Assembly: GCA_002345215.1 (NCBI GenBank)
Contig: DDVH01000022.1
Span: 124,169-188,168 of the forward strand
Reading direction: 5' to 3'
Length of the DNA: 64,000 bases
Origin: Anaerolineales bacterium UBA2317
GTDB lineage: Bacteria > Chloroflexota > Anaerolineae > Anaerolineales > Villigracilaceae
The first letter of the stretch is position 1. Every line of letters begins with the position of its first letter. Under the pieces are notes generated by a model. That model did no database searches. It was given only the letters and a program-made list of their open reading frames with translations, and was not told the origin of the DNA. Shown piece by piece: positions 33,914 through 43,003 of the stretch. The translations under genes and the position numbers were made by a program.

Positions 33914-34879
33914 ATGAATTTATTAATCGGCATCATTGTTGCTATTGTTATTATTGGTGGGGCAGTTGTACTTGTGATTGTTGGTGCAAGATTTACACGT
34001 CAGGCACAAGGTGAAGAAGGCGACCCTGTGCTTGCTCGCCTTGCAGAAGCTACTCAACGTGGAGAGAATATATCCCTTGAGGATGTTGAATTACAACAAC
34101 CTTTCATGGAACGCATTGTACTTCCGCTAGTTAGACGATTAGGTGATATATCCTCTCGTTTTACTCCTGAAAAATTACTTCAAGAAACAACCCGTAAACT
34201 TGAGCTAGCAGGAAACCCTGGTCGTATTGATGCTTCCACCTTTTTAGCAACCCGCTTTGTTGGTGCAGCTATTTTTGGTGGACTTTTGTTACTGATTTCT
34301 ACCTTACCCACGGTTAATTGGCCCTTTGGGCGGATTGTATTAGTTGTTGGTATATTTACAACCTTAGGATTTTTCTTTCCCCAAATGTGGTTATCAAGCC
34401 GTATTTCCCGCAGACAGAATGAAGTACGAAAAGCAATGCCCGATGCTTTAGATTTGTTAACGATTTGTGTAGAAGCAGGCTTGGGTTTTGAAGCGGCGAT
34501 GTCTAAGGTGGCAGAAAAATGGGAAAATGAGCTCTCTATTTTGTTTGGGCGTTGTATTCGCGAAGTTCAATTGGGTAAAACACAACGTGAAGCTTTAAGG
34601 GATATGGAAAGCCGAGTTGGGTTAGGTGAATTGACAAGTTTTGTGGCGGCTGTGATTCAAAGCCAAGCACTTGGTGTGAGTTTAGCAAAAGTGTTGCGCA
34701 TTCAGTCAGACCAGATGCGTGTGAAACGCCGTCAGCGTGCAGAAGAGCAGGCGCATCAAGCACCAGTGAAAATGATTATCCCAATGGCTTTGTTGACATT
34801 CCCTTCGATTATGATTATTTTGATGGCTCCTGCCGCATTCCAAATTGCAGGTGCATTCGGACCTTTGTTAGGTAATTAA
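33914..34879 (+). CDS. tadC: Tad pilus inner-membrane platform protein TadC
   Basis: 321 residues. N-terminal helix, two helices around 115-165, GspF domain (KAMPDALDLLTICVEAGLGFEAAM) and C-terminal helices. The terminal MIIPMALLTFPSIMIILMAP is typical of TadC. Last recognisable pilus gene of the operon. Confidence 0.9.
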   Translation: MNLLIGIIVAIVIIGGAVVLVIVGARFTRQAQGEEGDPVLARLAEATQRGENISLEDVELQQPFMERIVLPLVRRLGDISSRFTPEKLLQETTRKLELAGNPGRIDASTFLATRFVGAAIFGGLLLLISTLPTVNWPFGRIVLVVGIFTTLGFFFPQMWLSSRISRRQNEVRKAMPDALDLLTICVEAGLGFEAAMSKVAEKWENELSILFGRCIREVQLGKTQREALRDMESRVGLGELTSFVAAVIQSQALGVSLAKVLRIQSDQMRVKRRQRAEEQAHQAPVKMIIPMALLTFPSIMIILMAPAAFQIAGAFGPLLGN

Positions 34880-34929
34880 GTTCTGTGATTTAAATAAACT
34901 GCTGGCGTTAAGTAAATAGCGAGGCAGAT

Positions 34930-35658
34930 TTGACAAATTGGAAATACGCTTTATACCGCTCAACTTGGAGCGCACTTGATTTGCTTTTCCCACCTGTGTG
35001 TGGTGGGTGTGATAAAACGGGTTCGCGTTGGTGTGAAGAATGCCAAAGTAAAGTAAAAATTTTAGATGGAATTGTGTGTGATGTATGTGGTTTGCCACAG
35101 GAACGAGTTGGGACGTGTAAAACTTGCCTTGCTGATAAACCGCATTTTCGTATGTTAAGGGCGTGGACAGTTTTTGAAAACCCGATTCAAAAGGCGTTGC
35201 ATAAATTGAAGTATCGAAAAGATATGTCTATGGGCGATGCGATTGCCTATCACATGTTGCCATTTGTCCAAAAATTAAATTGGCAAATTGATATGATTAT
35301 CCCCACACCTTTGGGAAAACAAAGAATAAAACAACGTGGCTATAACCAAGTGGCGATGATTGCAAAACCTCTTTCAATAGGTTTGCAGATTGAGTATGAC
35401 CCTCATGCCATAACAAGAAAAAAAGAAACGCGCACGCAAGTTGGCTTGACCAAAATTGAGCGGAAGAAAAATGTCGAAGGGGCATTTCAGGCTGAGGCAA
35501 GTGTGAAGCGGAAAAATATCGTAGTGATGGATGACGTCTCTACGACTGGGGCGACATTATCATCCATTGCTGAGGCTTTGTATCAGGCAGGTGCTGAAAA
35601 TGTGTATGCTTTAACGGTAGCACGGGCTTTGCAACATCATAGCTTGCAAACCGTATAA
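34930..35658 (+). CDS. comF: ComF family phosphoribosyltransferase-like protein
   Basis: 242 residues; TTG start chosen because GAGG lies seven bases ahead and the N-terminal LDLLFPPVCGGC matches the family. Zinc cysteines: CGGC, CEEC, CDVCG and CKTC. The C-terminal phosphoribosyltransferase core has IIPTPLGKQRIKQRGYNQ and the PRPP loop VVMDDVSTTGATL. ComF-type proteins take part in DNA uptake; its position right after pilus genes is suggestive. Confidence 0.88.
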   Translation: MTNWKYALYRSTWSALDLLFPPVCGGCDKTGSRWCEECQSKVKILDGIVCDVCGLPQERVGTCKTCLADKPHFRMLRAWTVFENPIQKALHKLKYRKDMSMGDAIAYHMLPFVQKLNWQIDMIIPTPLGKQRIKQRGYNQVAMIAKPLSIGLQIEYDPHAITRKKETRTQVGLTKIERKKNVEGAFQAEASVKRKNIVVMDDVSTTGATLSSIAEALYQAGAENVYALTVARALQHHSLQTV

Positions 35659-35679
35659 ATTAATAGATAGGAGAACATA

Positions 35680-36243
35680 ATGACAAACAAAGTTGAAATT
35701 CAAACCGTTAATATCCGTTTGACCGAAAAAATTGAAGAGCATGTAAATAAAAAGGCGGGAAATTTAGACCATTATCTGCCAGCCATTGATGAAGCGCGTG
35801 TGCAACTTTCGCATTATAAAGCGGCACGTGATGCCAAAGATAGAAACGTGGCTGAGATTATGGTGTATGGAAAGGGATTTACGCTTCGTTCTGAGGTACG
35901 GGCTGATGAGGTGCTTTCAGCATTTGACGCCGCTTTCGACAATATGCAACGCCAAATTGAACGGCATAAAGGCAAGCATTATCGTGGGCGGGGTGATGGA
36001 AAATCTGCGGCTGAAGTTGTAGAGGAGGTATTTGATGAAGATACGGGCGAACTTTCTCCATTGTTTGCAAAGCGTAAGAAATTTACGATGTATCCGATGA
36101 CTGAAGATGAAGCTTTAGTGCAAATGCGAGATTTAGGTCACGACAACTTCTTTATCTTTTACAATGCCGAGACTGGAAAAATGAATGTACTGTATCGGCG
36201 TAGAAATGGAAGTTATGGTTTGATTGAACCTGAACTTGGATGA
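35680..36243 (+). CDS. hpf: Long-form ribosome hibernation promoting factor
   Basis: 187 residues. N-terminal S30AE domain (about 4-100) and the C-terminal dimerisation domain (about 130-185: KRKKFTMYPMTEDEALVQM, HDNFFIFYNAETG, NVLYRRRNGSYGLIEP). The long form dimerises 70S ribosomes into 100S particles. AGGAGA precedes the ATG, and a strong terminator follows. Confidence 0.93.
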   Translation: MTNKVEIQTVNIRLTEKIEEHVNKKAGNLDHYLPAIDEARVQLSHYKAARDAKDRNVAEIMVYGKGFTLRSEVRADEVLSAFDAAFDNMQRQIERHKGKHYRGRGDGKSAAEVVEEVFDEDTGELSPLFAKRKKFTMYPMTEDEALVQMRDLGHDNFFIFYNAETGKMNVLYRRRNGSYGLIEPELG

Positions 36244-36244
36244 G

Positions 36245-36282
36245 AAAAAATAGCCACAGAACATTCTGTGGCTATTTTTTTG
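36245..36282 (+). terminator. Intrinsic terminator
   Basis: AAATAGCCACAGAA / TTCTGTGGCTATTT stem with a T-run, directly behind hpf. Confidence 0.88.
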
Positions 36283-36290
36283 TTTGGAAG

Positions 36291-36296
36291 TAAAAT
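36291..36296 (+). promoter_or_regulatory. Candidate -10 box of a leaderless promoter
   Basis: TAAAAT, then ACTCCC and the ATG at 36303. No Shine-Dalgarno. Confidence 0.45.
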
Positions 36297-36302
36297 ACTC
36301 CC

Positions 36303-37064
36303 ATGCTCTTCTCAGACTCGCTTTTCATCGGCATAGACCCAACCTCTGCAAATAAATCCTTTACATACGCGGCGTTAGATAAGCATTTGAATTTAATCGC
36401 GTTATCTGATGGTGAGTTGGATGATGTCACCGCGTTTGTAGCAGGTCAACAGTCTGCTACGTTGGCGATTAATGCACCAGCCAATGTAAATAGAGGATTG
36501 GTCAGAGAAAAAATAAAAAAAGAAATGCTCACGCCACATAAAATCCGTGCGGCGGAATATAGACTCGCTGAATATGAATTAAGAGAAAGAGGCATTGCAG
36601 TTTCAGGTACGCCTGCTAGTGTAGGCGTCTGCCCGGCATGGATGCAAGTTGGTTTTTCTTTATACAGAAAACTTGAAAAGATGGGATTCAAAAAATATGC
36701 AAATGAAGATCAAACCCATCAAATGATTGAAACGCATCCACATGCTTGTTATTGTGTTCTAGCAGGGGATACTCCCTTGCCCAAGCCGACACTTGAAGGA
36801 AAATTACAACGTCAATTGTTGTTGTATGAACGCGGTGTAAAAATCAAAGACCCGATGGATTTTTTTGAAGAAATCACACGTCACAAAATGCTCAAAGGTA
36901 TCTGGCCCCATGAATTGTTATATTCACCTGAGCAATTGGATGCTTTAGTTGCGGCATATACGGCGTGGCTTGTGGTCAATAAACCTGAACAAACTTTATC
37001 TATTGGTGATGCAAAAGAAGGGAAAATCTTTTTGCCTGTGAATGAATTGAAAGAAAAATATTAA
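36303..37064 (+). CDS. DUF429-like RNase H-fold protein
   Basis: 253 residues. N-terminal LFIGIDPTSANKSFTYAAL and LAINAPANVNRG resemble the DUF429 fold, where an Asp after beta-1 (D12) and an Asn/Asp in the second strand are kept. Middle: AAEYRLAEYELRERGI and ETHPHACYCVLAG; C-terminal DALVAAYTAWLV. Family function is not established; an RNase H-like nuclease is one idea. Monocistronic. Confidence 0.72.
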   Translation: MLFSDSLFIGIDPTSANKSFTYAALDKHLNLIALSDGELDDVTAFVAGQQSATLAINAPANVNRGLVREKIKKEMLTPHKIRAAEYRLAEYELRERGIAVSGTPASVGVCPAWMQVGFSLYRKLEKMGFKKYANEDQTHQMIETHPHACYCVLAGDTPLPKPTLEGKLQRQLLLYERGVKIKDPMDFFEEITRHKMLKGIWPHELLYSPEQLDALVAAYTAWLVVNKPEQTLSIGDAKEGKIFLPVNELKEKY

Positions 37065-37075
37065 TTTGTAAAATT

Positions 37076-37110
37076 GTCCCGTAGTTTTTTTAATGTAAAA
37101 CCTGCGGGAC
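37076..37110. repeat. GTCCCGTAG...CTGCGGGAC inverted repeat
   Basis: Nine-base arms with a 17-base AT-rich loop in the gap between the DUF429 gene and tkt. Not followed by a T-run; it could be a transcript end or a REP-like hairpin. Confidence 0.5.
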
Positions 37111-37131
37111 GTTATATCTTAGAGCGAATGG

Positions 37132-37137
37132 TAAAAT
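37132..37137 (+). promoter_or_regulatory. Candidate -10 box of a leaderless promoter
   Basis: TAAAAT, then six A and the ATG of tkt. No Shine-Dalgarno. Confidence 0.45.
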
Positions 37138-37143
37138 AAAAAA

Positions 37144-39123
37144 ATGACAACACAATCTCTTGAAACTCGCGCAATAAACACATTACGTTTTCTTTCGGCT
37201 GACGCTGTGCAAAAAGCAAATTCTGGTCACCCCGGCTTGCCGATGGGCGGCGCCGCAATGGCGTACACAATTTGGACTCGTCATCTTCGACATAATCCGC
37301 GAAACCCAAAATGGATAGGACGTGACCGCTTCATTCTCTCGGGCGGGCATGGTTCCATGCTTCTATATTCCCTGCTTCATTTAACAGGCTACGATTTATC
37401 TTTAGACGAAATCAAAAATTTTAGACAATGGGAAAGTCTCACTCCAGGTCACCCTGAATATGGTTTGACTCCCGGTGTTGAAGTGACAACAGGTCCACTT
37501 GGTCAAGGTTTTGCCAATGGAGTTGGCATGGCAATTGCCGCTTCACATCTCGCGGCGACATTTAACCAAAGTGGACACAATATCATTGACCCATTTATTT
37601 ATGCCATCGTCACAGATGGTGACTTAATGGAAGGCGTCGCCGCAGAAGCCGCTTCAATGGCGGGGCACATGTCATTAGGTAGATTAATTTATCTTTATGA
37701 TGATAACAATATTTCAATTGATGGTTCTACCGATTTAGCATTTACAGAAGATAGAGCCGTGCGATTCCGTTCTTATGGTTGGCAAGTATTAAGAGTTGAA
37801 GATGGCAATGATGTTGAAGCGATTGATAAAGCCATTAAAGAAGCCAAAGCAGACCCACGTCCTTCATTAATCATGTGTAAGACAATTATCGGATTCGGTG
37901 CACCGAATCGTCAAGGCACACAAAAGGCGCACGGCGAACCTTTAGGCGAAGATGAACTCTCTGCGGCAAAAACAAATTTAGGCTGGGATAAAGAAGCGAA
38001 GTTCTTCATCCCCGAAGATGTTTTGGCGTTTTATCATCAAGCCATTGAAAAGGGTCGTGAACTCGAAGCCGATTGGAATATGCGTTTTGAAGCGTATAAA
38101 AGAATTCATCCCGCATTGGGCAGTGAATTGCAAAGACGATTGAATGGTGAGTTGCCAAAAGGTTGGGATTGGGAAGAGGTTTTGCCGAAATTTCCTGCCG
38201 ATGCAAAAGGCATGGCAACGCGTGCGGCATCTGGTAAAGTGATTAATGCATTGGCAAGTGGGTTGCCTGAATTGATTGGTGGCTCAGCAGATTTAGCGCC
38301 ATCGAACAATACAAAAATTGATGGAAGCCCTGCTTTCCAAAAAGATTCTTTTGCTGGTAGAAATTTTCATTTCGGTGTGCGTGAACATGCGATGGGTTCG
38401 GTATTAAATGGAATGGCTGTGTTTGGTGGCGTCATTCCGTATGGTGGAACATTTTTAGTCTTTGCCGATTACATGCGTCCACCGATTCGTTTGGCGGCTT
38501 TGTCACATTATCCATCTATTTTTATTTTTACACATGATAGTGTTGGGCTTGGAGAAGATGGTCCGACTCATCAGCCGATTGAACATTTGATGTCGCTTCG
38601 CCTCATTCCTAACTTGATAGTTGTTCGCCCCGCGGATGCAAATGAAACCGCTGGAGCATGGAAAGTTGCTATTGAAAATAAACATGCACCGACAGTCTTA
38701 GCATTGACTCGTCAAAATGTGCCGACGTTTGAAACATCCAATTATGCTGGCGTTGAAAAAGGCGCGTATATATTGAAAGATTTCGGCGAACCACAAATGA
38801 TTTTGATGGCTTCAGGTTCAGAAGTGAGTTTGATTATGGAAGCCGCTCAAAAACTTGCGGATGAAGGTAAGGGTGTGCGTGTGGTTTCATTCCCAAGTTG
38901 GGAATTGTTTGAAAAGCAAGATGAAAAATATAAAGACTCTGTCTTGCCAAAGAGTATTCAAAAAAGATTAGCAGTGGAAGCAGGTTCTGGCATGGGCTGG
39001 GAACGCTATGCAAAATCTGTGATTTCTATTGAACGCTATGGCGCATCTGCTCCGTATAAAACAATTTTTGAGCATTTAGGTTTTACAGTTGAGAATGTTG
39101 TTGCGAAGGCTAAAGAATTATAA
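37144..39123 (+). CDS. tkt: Transketolase
   Basis: 659 residues, full length. ThDP-binding motif VTDGDLMEGVAAEA...DDNNISIDG, N-terminal SGHPGLPMGGA, GPLGQG, HDSVGLGEDGPTHQP in the pyrimidine domain and the catalytic Glu in FHFGVREHAMGSV. It moves two-carbon units between sugar phosphates in the non-oxidative pentose phosphate pathway. With rpiB and tal-pgi downstream it forms a pathway cluster. Confidence 0.95.
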   Translation: MTTQSLETRAINTLRFLSADAVQKANSGHPGLPMGGAAMAYTIWTRHLRHNPRNPKWIGRDRFILSGGHGSMLLYSLLHLTGYDLSLDEIKNFRQWESLTPGHPEYGLTPGVEVTTGPLGQGFANGVGMAIAASHLAATFNQSGHNIIDPFIYAIVTDGDLMEGVAAEAASMAGHMSLGRLIYLYDDNNISIDGSTDLAFTEDRAVRFRSYGWQVLRVEDGNDVEAIDKAIKEAKADPRPSLIMCKTIIGFGAPNRQGTQKAHGEPLGEDELSAAKTNLGWDKEAKFFIPEDVLAFYHQAIEKGRELEADWNMRFEAYKRIHPALGSELQRRLNGELPKGWDWEEVLPKFPADAKGMATRAASGKVINALASGLPELIGGSADLAPSNNTKIDGSPAFQKDSFAGRNFHFGVREHAMGSVLNGMAVFGGVIPYGGTFLVFADYMRPPIRLAALSHYPSIFIFTHDSVGLGEDGPTHQPIEHLMSLRLIPNLIVVRPADANETAGAWKVAIENKHAPTVLALTRQNVPTFETSNYAGVEKGAYILKDFGEPQMILMASGSEVSLIMEAAQKLADEGKGVRVVSFPSWELFEKQDEKYKDSVLPKSIQKRLAVEAGSGMGWERYAKSVISIERYGASAPYKTIFEHLGFTVENVVAKAKEL

Positions 39124-39130
39124 ATAACCC

Positions 39131-39254
39131 GATGGTCGAGTAGGCGGTGTTCGTCCGCCATATCGAGACCATCAATTACTAGAAAACAAAAAATTTTATG
39201 ATGTGGTCTCGATACGCATTCGGCTATCGCCTCATGCTACTCGACCACCAGAGG
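39131..39254. repeat. Dispersed palindromic repeat, family 2
   Basis: GATGGTCGAGTAGG...CATATCGAGACCATC, AT-rich spacer, then GTGGTCTCGATACGC...GCTACTCGACCACCAGAGG. Its last bases AGAGG are the Shine-Dalgarno of rpiB. Confidence 0.82.
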
Positions 39255-39259
39255 TTAGT

Positions 39260-39721
39260 ATGAAAATAGCAGTAGGTTGTGACCATGCAGGCTTTCCATT
39301 AAAACAAACAGTGATTGATTCAGTCCAAGCCCTTGGGCATGAAGTGATTGATGTTGGTACATTCAGTGCCGAACCTGTAGATTTCCCTGACTTCACAAAA
39401 AAACTTGGTGAAAAAGTTCAAAGCGGTGAAGCGGAACGTGGAATTTTAGTCTGCGGCTCAGGGATTGGTGCATGTATCGCCGCCAATAAAATGAAAGGTG
39501 TGTATGCTTCGATTGCACATGACACCTATTCTGCTGCACAAGGCGTATTACATGACAATATGAATGTTTTATGTTTAGGTGGACGTGTGATTGGACCTGA
39601 ACTCACAAAAGTACTTGTCCCTGCCTTTTTGAACGCTAGATATTTAGGGAACGATGAAGGTGGGGAGAGATTAGCAAGAAGAGTTGAGAAGATTTATAAA
39701 ATGGAAGAAGAGAATCGTTAA
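39260..39721 (+). CDS. rpiB: Ribose-5-phosphate isomerase B
   Basis: Start at the ATG five bases after AGAGG; an in-frame start further upstream would lie inside the repeat. 153 residues: MKIAVGCDHAGFPLKQTV, DVGTFSAEPVDFPDF, LVCGSGIGACIAANK (catalytic Cys) and AHDTYSA. It interconverts ribose-5- and ribulose-5-phosphate. The last residues (KMEEENR) run to the edge of a family 3 repeat. Confidence 0.94.
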   Translation: MKIAVGCDHAGFPLKQTVIDSVQALGHEVIDVGTFSAEPVDFPDFTKKLGEKVQSGEAERGILVCGSGIGACIAANKMKGVYASIAHDTYSAAQGVLHDNMNVLCLGGRVIGPELTKVLVPAFLNARYLGNDEGGERLARRVEKIYKMEEENR

Positions 39722-39723
39722 AT

Positions 39724-39803
39724 GTTTGAAAGTTAGCAGGTTTAAAGGTTGGAAAGTTATAAAGACTTAACTTGTAAACATTCCAACTTTTCAACTTTCA
39801 AAC
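39724..39803. repeat. Family 3 repeat (GTTTGAAAGTT...AACTTTCAAAC)
   Basis: 80-bp imperfect palindrome of GTTTAAAGGTTGGAAAGTT and AACATTCCAACTTTTCAACTTTC units, upstream of the four-helix gene. Confidence 0.75.
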
Positions 39804-39821
39804 TTATGAACGGAGGATTTG

Positions 39822-40232
39822 ATGCCTACCATTACTCGATTTGAAGAAATTGAAGCATGGAAAACAGCCAGAGAATTAACCAAAATGATTTACTCCATAA
39901 CCGATGAAGGAAAAATTTCAAAAGATTTTGGATTGAAAGACCAAATTCGTCGGGCTTCAGTTTCTATTATGAGTAATATTGCCGAAGGCTTTGAAAGCAA
40001 AACACAAGCATTGTTTATTCGTTATCTTGCAATTGCAAAAGCTTCGGCAGGCGAAGTTCGTTCTCAACTTTATGTGGCTCAAGATGTAAAATACTTAACC
40101 GAGCAACAATTTACAACTTTATTTCAAATGGCAGAAAAAGCCTCACGACAACTTTCTCGTTTTATCGCTTATCTCGAAACACACCCTGATTCTCATCGCA
40201 TCAAAGAAGATTCTGCAGTATACGAAGTTTAA
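39822..40232 (+). CDS. Four-helix bundle protein (S23/IVP type)
   Basis: 136 residues. Start at the ATG with CGGAGG five bases upstream. Signature of the family: FEEIEAWKTARELT, then GLKDQIRRASVSIMSNIAEGFE and FIRYLAIAKASAGEVRSQLYVAQD. Members were first found encoded in intervening sequences of 23S rRNA and later as free genes scattered in many bacteria; no activity is established. Here it sits between two family 3 repeats and splits rpiB from tal-pgi, which looks like an insertion. Confidence 0.88.
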   Translation: MPTITRFEEIEAWKTARELTKMIYSITDEGKISKDFGLKDQIRRASVSIMSNIAEGFESKTQALFIRYLAIAKASAGEVRSQLYVAQDVKYLTEQQFTTLFQMAEKASRQLSRFIAYLETHPDSHRIKEDSAVYEV

Positions 40233-40265
40233 CTTTTAAACTTTCAAACCTTTAAACTTGGAAAC
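40230..40265. repeat. Family 3 repeat, short copy
   Basis: AACTTTTAAACTTTCAAACCTTTAAACTTGGAAAC, starting at the stop codon of the four-helix gene and ending just before tal-pgi, whose GGAAAC may serve as a weak Shine-Dalgarno. Confidence 0.7.
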
Positions 40266-40271
40266 TAATTT

Positions 40272-42941
40272 ATGACAACTCCTATTAAAAAATTAACATC
40301 CCTCAAACAATCCCTTTGGTACGACAACATCCAAAGAAAATTATTAATCAATGGCGAACTCAAAGCCATGATAGAACGCGGCGATATTCGTGGAGTCACA
40401 TCCAACCCAACCATTTTTCAAAATGCAATTGCAAAAACAAATGATTACGACTCCGCATTGATTCCATTGGCGTGGGCAGGTTGGGATTCTGAAAAAATAT
40501 TTTGGCAACTCGCCATTGAAGATATTCAAGAAGCGTGTGATTTATTTAGTCCGTTATATAATGAAACTGATGGGGGCGATGGATATGTAAGTTTAGAAGT
40601 CAGCCCTTTACTTGCAAAAGATACCGCAGGCACAATCAAACAAGCCAAAGAATTATGGGAGCGTGTTAATCGTCCCAATCTAATGGTGAAAATCCCTGCT
40701 ACAAAAGAAGGCATTCCTGCTATCAAAGAATCTATTGCTTCTGGAATTAATATCAACGTCACTTTAATTTTTTCATTATCACGTTACATGGATGTAATGA
40801 ATGCTTACCTTGCAGGTATTGAAGAACGTGTTGAAAAAGATTTACCCGTTCAACATGTTGCATCTGTCGCTTCGTTTTTCGTCTCGCGTGTTGATTCAAA
40901 AATTGACCCGAAACTTCCAGCAGATTCTCCTTTGCTTGGTAAAGCCGCCATCGCTAATGCAAAACTTGCCTACGAAGCCTTTGAATCTATTTTTACATCG
41001 CCGCGTTTTGCAACACTCAAAGCGCGTTTTCGTGCGCGTGTGCAACGTCCGTTGTGGGCTTCCACTGGCACGAAAAATCCAAAATATCCAGACACACTTT
41101 ACGTTGATGAACTCATCGGACCCGATACCGTCAACACCGTTCCGCCTGCAACCCTCGATGCGTTTCGTGAGCATGGCAAAGCATCATTAACTATCACGCA
41201 AGGTTTGGAAGAATCACAAAATATTTTTGTGCAACTCAAAGCGCAAGGAATTTCAATGAGTGATGTCACTCAAGAATTAGAAGATGAAGGAGTCAAAGCC
41301 TTTGCGGATGCGTATGCGACCTTAATTGGCGCGATTGAAGAACGTAGACAAACCGCCGCTTCTTCTCTTAAGGGTCTAGCTGATTCTGTTTCAGAGACAT
41401 TATCTCAACTTGAAATGGATTCTGTTCCCCAACGTTTATGGGCACACGACCCAACTTTATGGACGAATGATTTAGCGAGTCAAGAAGAAATCAAAATTAG
41501 ACTCGGTTGGTTACATTCAATAGAAGATGCTCGACAACGATTAGAAAGTTATACATCGTTTGCCAAACAAATCCACGATGAAAAAATTGATAGAGTTTTA
41601 GTTATCGGCATGGGTGGCTCGTCATTGACTGCCGAAGTATTAAGTTCACTGATGGCAAACTTTGGAATTGAAGCAAAATTATCTTTAGCCATTTTAGATT
41701 CTACTGACCCTCAGCAAGTGAAACTTGCATCTGAACATTATCCGCCAGATAAAGCGTTATACATTATCGCTAGTAAATCAGGGGGCACTGCGGAACTCAT
41801 GGCGGCGTTTGATTATTTATGGAAATTAAGTAATGAAAACGGTTCACGCTTTATCGCCATTACAGATAAAGATACATCCTTACAAAAACTTGCTGAAGAA
41901 AAGAAATTTAGAAAAGTATTTAATGCCGATTCAAATGTTGGCGGACGTTTTTCTGCACTCACTGATTTCGGTTTAGTCCCAGCCGCATTGCTTGGCATGG
42001 ATATTGAACAATTGCTTGCATCTGCTGAGAAAATAAAAAACGCATCACAATCAGTTTATAGCGCGGGTTTTGCGTTGGGAAGTGTAATGGCAGAATCCGC
42101 TCGAAGTGGCAGAGACAAGTTGACCGTAGTCGCTGATGCGTCTGTATCCGCATTTGCAAATTGGATTGAACAAGTCGTAGCCGAGTCTAGTGGAAAAAAT
42201 CAAAAAGGAATTTTGCCTGTTGTCTTAGAACCGATTGGCTCGCCTGATGTGTATGGCGATGACAGAATTTTTGTGTATTTGAAAAGTAATGGCGAATTAG
42301 AAAATCAAGTGAATGCGTTGAAAAATAAATTCCCAGTGATTGAGTTACCCATTACAAATTTATATGACGTTGGCGCAGAATTTTTTAAATGGGAAATTGC
42401 AATTTCTGTGGCGTGTCATTTGTTGGGAATCAATGCGTTTGACCAACCCGATGTGCAAGATAGTAAATTGCGAACGATTGCGAAGATAAAAGATTTTCAG
42501 CAAACAGGCAAGTTAGCCGAAGTTGATTTGACCGATGCCAAAGATGCTAAAAAAGTTTTGAATGATTTGTTATCGAATGCAAAAGAAAATTCTTATGTTG
42601 CTATCAATGCGTATGTGCCGCGCAATAAAGAAATGATTTCTGCGATTCAAAATTTGCGCGTGGCGATTCGTGAAAAAACAAAATGTGCAGTGACGGCGGG
42701 GTTTGGTCCACGTTTTCAACATTCGACGGGTCAATTTCACAAAGGCGGACCGAATACAGGTTTGTTTATTCAAGTGGTGTATGATGCCAAAGATGATTTT
42801 GAAATTCCAAATCAAGGTTTGAGTTTTGAAACATTAATCCGCGCCCAAGCCTTAGGCGATTACGAGGCGTTAATCGCGGCTGGTAGAAAAGCCGTAAGGA
42901 TTCGTTTATCAAGTTTGGATGATTTGAAAAAAATAATGTAG
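40272..42941 (+). CDS. tal-pgi: Bifunctional transaldolase / glucose-6-phosphate isomerase
   Basis: 889 residues, two enzymes in one chain. Residues about 1-370 are a TalA/B-type transaldolase: GVTSNPTIFQNAI, NLMVKIPATKEG (Schiff-base Lys) and RPLWASTGTKNP. Residues about 390-889 are a phosphoglucose isomerase: GMGGSSLTAEV, SKSGGTAELM, GGRFSALTDFGL and the C-terminal GFGPRFQHSTGQFHKGG. The fusion joins pentose phosphate and glycolytic steps (erythrose-4-P/fructose-6-P and fructose-6-P/glucose-6-P). The stop touches a REP hairpin. Confidence 0.95.
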   Translation: MTTPIKKLTSLKQSLWYDNIQRKLLINGELKAMIERGDIRGVTSNPTIFQNAIAKTNDYDSALIPLAWAGWDSEKIFWQLAIEDIQEACDLFSPLYNETDGGDGYVSLEVSPLLAKDTAGTIKQAKELWERVNRPNLMVKIPATKEGIPAIKESIASGININVTLIFSLSRYMDVMNAYLAGIEERVEKDLPVQHVASVASFFVSRVDSKIDPKLPADSPLLGKAAIANAKLAYEAFESIFTSPRFATLKARFRARVQRPLWASTGTKNPKYPDTLYVDELIGPDTVNTVPPATLDAFREHGKASLTITQGLEESQNIFVQLKAQGISMSDVTQELEDEGVKAFADAYATLIGAIEERRQTAASSLKGLADSVSETLSQLEMDSVPQRLWAHDPTLWTNDLASQEEIKIRLGWLHSIEDARQRLESYTSFAKQIHDEKIDRVLVIGMGGSSLTAEVLSSLMANFGIEAKLSLAILDSTDPQQVKLASEHYPPDKALYIIASKSGGTAELMAAFDYLWKLSNENGSRFIAITDKDTSLQKLAEEKKFRKVFNADSNVGGRFSALTDFGLVPAALLGMDIEQLLASAEKIKNASQSVYSAGFALGSVMAESARSGRDKLTVVADASVSAFANWIEQVVAESSGKNQKGILPVVLEPIGSPDVYGDDRIFVYLKSNGELENQVNALKNKFPVIELPITNLYDVGAEFFKWEIAISVACHLLGINAFDQPDVQDSKLRTIAKIKDFQQTGKLAEVDLTDAKDAKKVLNDLLSNAKENSYVAINAYVPRNKEMISAIQNLRVAIREKTKCAVTAGFGPRFQHSTGQFHKGGPNTGLFIQVVYDAKDDFEIPNQGLSFETLIRAQALGDYEALIAAGRKAVRIRLSSLDDLKKIM

Positions 42942-42942
42942 T

Positions 42943-42991
42943 GGCACGGCGATGCCGTGCCTTATCATGGGACACAGCAACGCTGTGTCCC
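42943..42991. repeat. Two REP hairpins in front of the RAYT gene
   Basis: GGCACGGC-GAT-GCCGTGCC (42943-42961) and GGGACACAGC-AAC-GCTGTGTCCC (42969-42991), followed by TACGGG. Both are perfect stems with three-base loops. Confidence 0.85.
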
Positions 42992-43003
42992 TACGGGATG
43001 TAT

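Noticed and set aside
42941..43003. Longer RAYT start (GTG overlapping the tal-pgi stop)
   Set aside because: It would translate two REP hairpins; homologues begin near MKYNSQIHHRR, so the ATG at 43004 is preferred.
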